From Artemia franciscana (taxonomy: Eukaryota; Arthropoda; Branchiopoda; Anostraca; Artemiidae), in contig NC_088866.1 in the NCBI RefSeq assembly GCF_032884065.1, positions 61,482,435 through 61,546,434 on the forward strand: 64,000 nt of DNA, given 5' to 3'. The notes beneath the pieces are model-generated. The model made no database searches. It was given only the letters and a program-made list of their open reading frames with translations, and had not been told where the DNA came from. The position numbers and the translations under genes are program-made. Of the stretch, positions 60,130-64,000 are shown piece after piece; within the stretch, counting starts at the first letter, position 1; each line of letters begins with the position of its first letter.

Positions 60130-60454
60130 CTGTAAATACAGTATTTTTTAAGACAGTGTTTCTGCTTTGAAATTTTTGACCGTTTAGGCCGTTTCTAAAT
60201 AATCAGTCTTCATAAATTACTAGTATTGCATCATCTAAAATTTTAGCTCACTGAAGTTTGTGGTACTCCGTAATGTTACCTCCAGTTTTCTGAGAAAAAA
60301 ATAGCATAAACACTGTTTGAACAGCTTTAAAATTCTGACGACTGCAGCAGGGCCGGATCGACCAGGTGTGTTTCGCGATTAAAAACATTTTTGCATGGCC
60401 CCCTCTATATTTTAGATTTTTAAACAAAATTTAAATCCATTATGTAAATAAACA

Positions 60455-63846
<3,392 letters not shown>

Positions 63847-64000
63847 AAGGGAGATTTGGCGAAAGCTCAATTTAAGGGATATCCCCTCTGGCCATTGCGG
63901 ATTATTAGTATTACAAACCAAGAAAAGTCTACACCTGAATTCGTTGGTTTTTGCTACGGATCCCATGACTTACAGACTGTGATGGAAGGGAATCTTCTTT
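63847..64000 (+). CDS. PWWP-domain protein, exon cut by the window edge
   Basis: It follows a good acceptor (GTGGTACAATTTCAG). The open frame runs 51 codons to the window end: KGDLAKAQFKGYPLWPLRII, then TNQEKSTPEFVGFCYGSHDL and QTVMEGNLL. This is the start of a PWWP domain: GDLxxAxxKGYPxWPxxI, the beta-strand FVGFCYGSHD (usually VxFFGTxx) and the following Leu. The eponymous PWWP tetrapeptide appears here as PLWP, which is within family variation. PWWP domains are chromatin readers that bind DNA and methylated histone lysine (H3K36me) through an aromatic cage. Which protein (HDGF-like, NSD-like, BRPF-like and so on) cannot be told from this piece; a domain near the N-terminus of an exon would suit the HDGF group. 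The gene lies on the strand opposite NIT2. Confidence 0.75.

Overview
The window is eukaryotic nuclear DNA, AT-rich, with few coding exons, long introns and many transposable elements. There is no operon-like packing. Coding segments end at clear splice signals (a CAG/GTAAG-type donor, pyrimidine-rich acceptors ending in AG), and there are long (TA)n tracts, several LINE lineages, a Helitron, a tRNA-type SINE and many inverted-repeat elements. The LINE peptides and the NIT2 and PWWP matches fit an arthropod. The style of the repeats suggests a crustacean, perhaps a brine shrimp (Artemia), but that species guess is memory-based inference and not shown by the sequence.

Host genes. (1) 794-3288, minus strand: a 2.5-kb exon encoding a long, disordered, Ser/Arg-rich protein of unknown function, ending in a strong splice donor, so the gene continues to the left. 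(2) 10162-10463, minus: a weak candidate first exon with one membrane helix. (3) 16455-19442, plus: a 995-residue hydrophilic protein built on 97-residue (291-bp) tandem repeats in which tryptophan sits in small or polar surroundings at regular spacing. This is the most unusual gene here, and an Argonaute-hook-like (GW/WG) role is a testable guess. (4) 51579-60129, minus: the last three exons of NIT2 (omega-amidase, nitrilase superfamily), joined in phase; the catalytic-Cys exon lies beyond the right edge. (5) 63847-64000, plus: the start of a PWWP-domain exon running off the window. Because it is on the strand opposite NIT2, the two genes probably overlap or are nested.

Mobile DNA. One composite family of about 1.7 kb, called R1 here (copies at 6.9, 8.2, 14.4, 20.0-23.0, 33.7, 46.3-48.0 and 58.2 kb), has huge internal palindromes and a terminal hairpin. 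In one case it sits inside a LINE with no visible target-site duplication. Another copy (20016-23002) is split by a Helitron whose ends (TC...CTAG with a 3' hairpin, A/T insertion site) can be read directly and checked against the unsplit copies. Smaller inverted-repeat families (R2, R3, and a 5.98-7.62 kb foldback) cluster at 6-8 kb, 19.6 kb and 42-43.6 kb. LINE remains lie at 26.7-27.5 (minus), 29.3-29.6 (plus), 36.3-38.2 (minus), 38.6-41.9 (plus) and 45.4-50.1 kb (plus). The last is flanked by an imperfect direct repeat of about 170 bp. A SINE at 52.6 kb has an exact 15-bp target-site duplication.

The stretches between these (about 3.3-5.4, 9.3-13.7, 23.0-26.7, 29.6-33.3, 43.9-45.2, 50.3-51.6, 52.7-55.8 and 60.6-63.8 kb) show no convincing coding sequence and look like intron or intergenic DNA. 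No LTR retroelement, endogenous virus, Polinton or CRISPR array was recognised.
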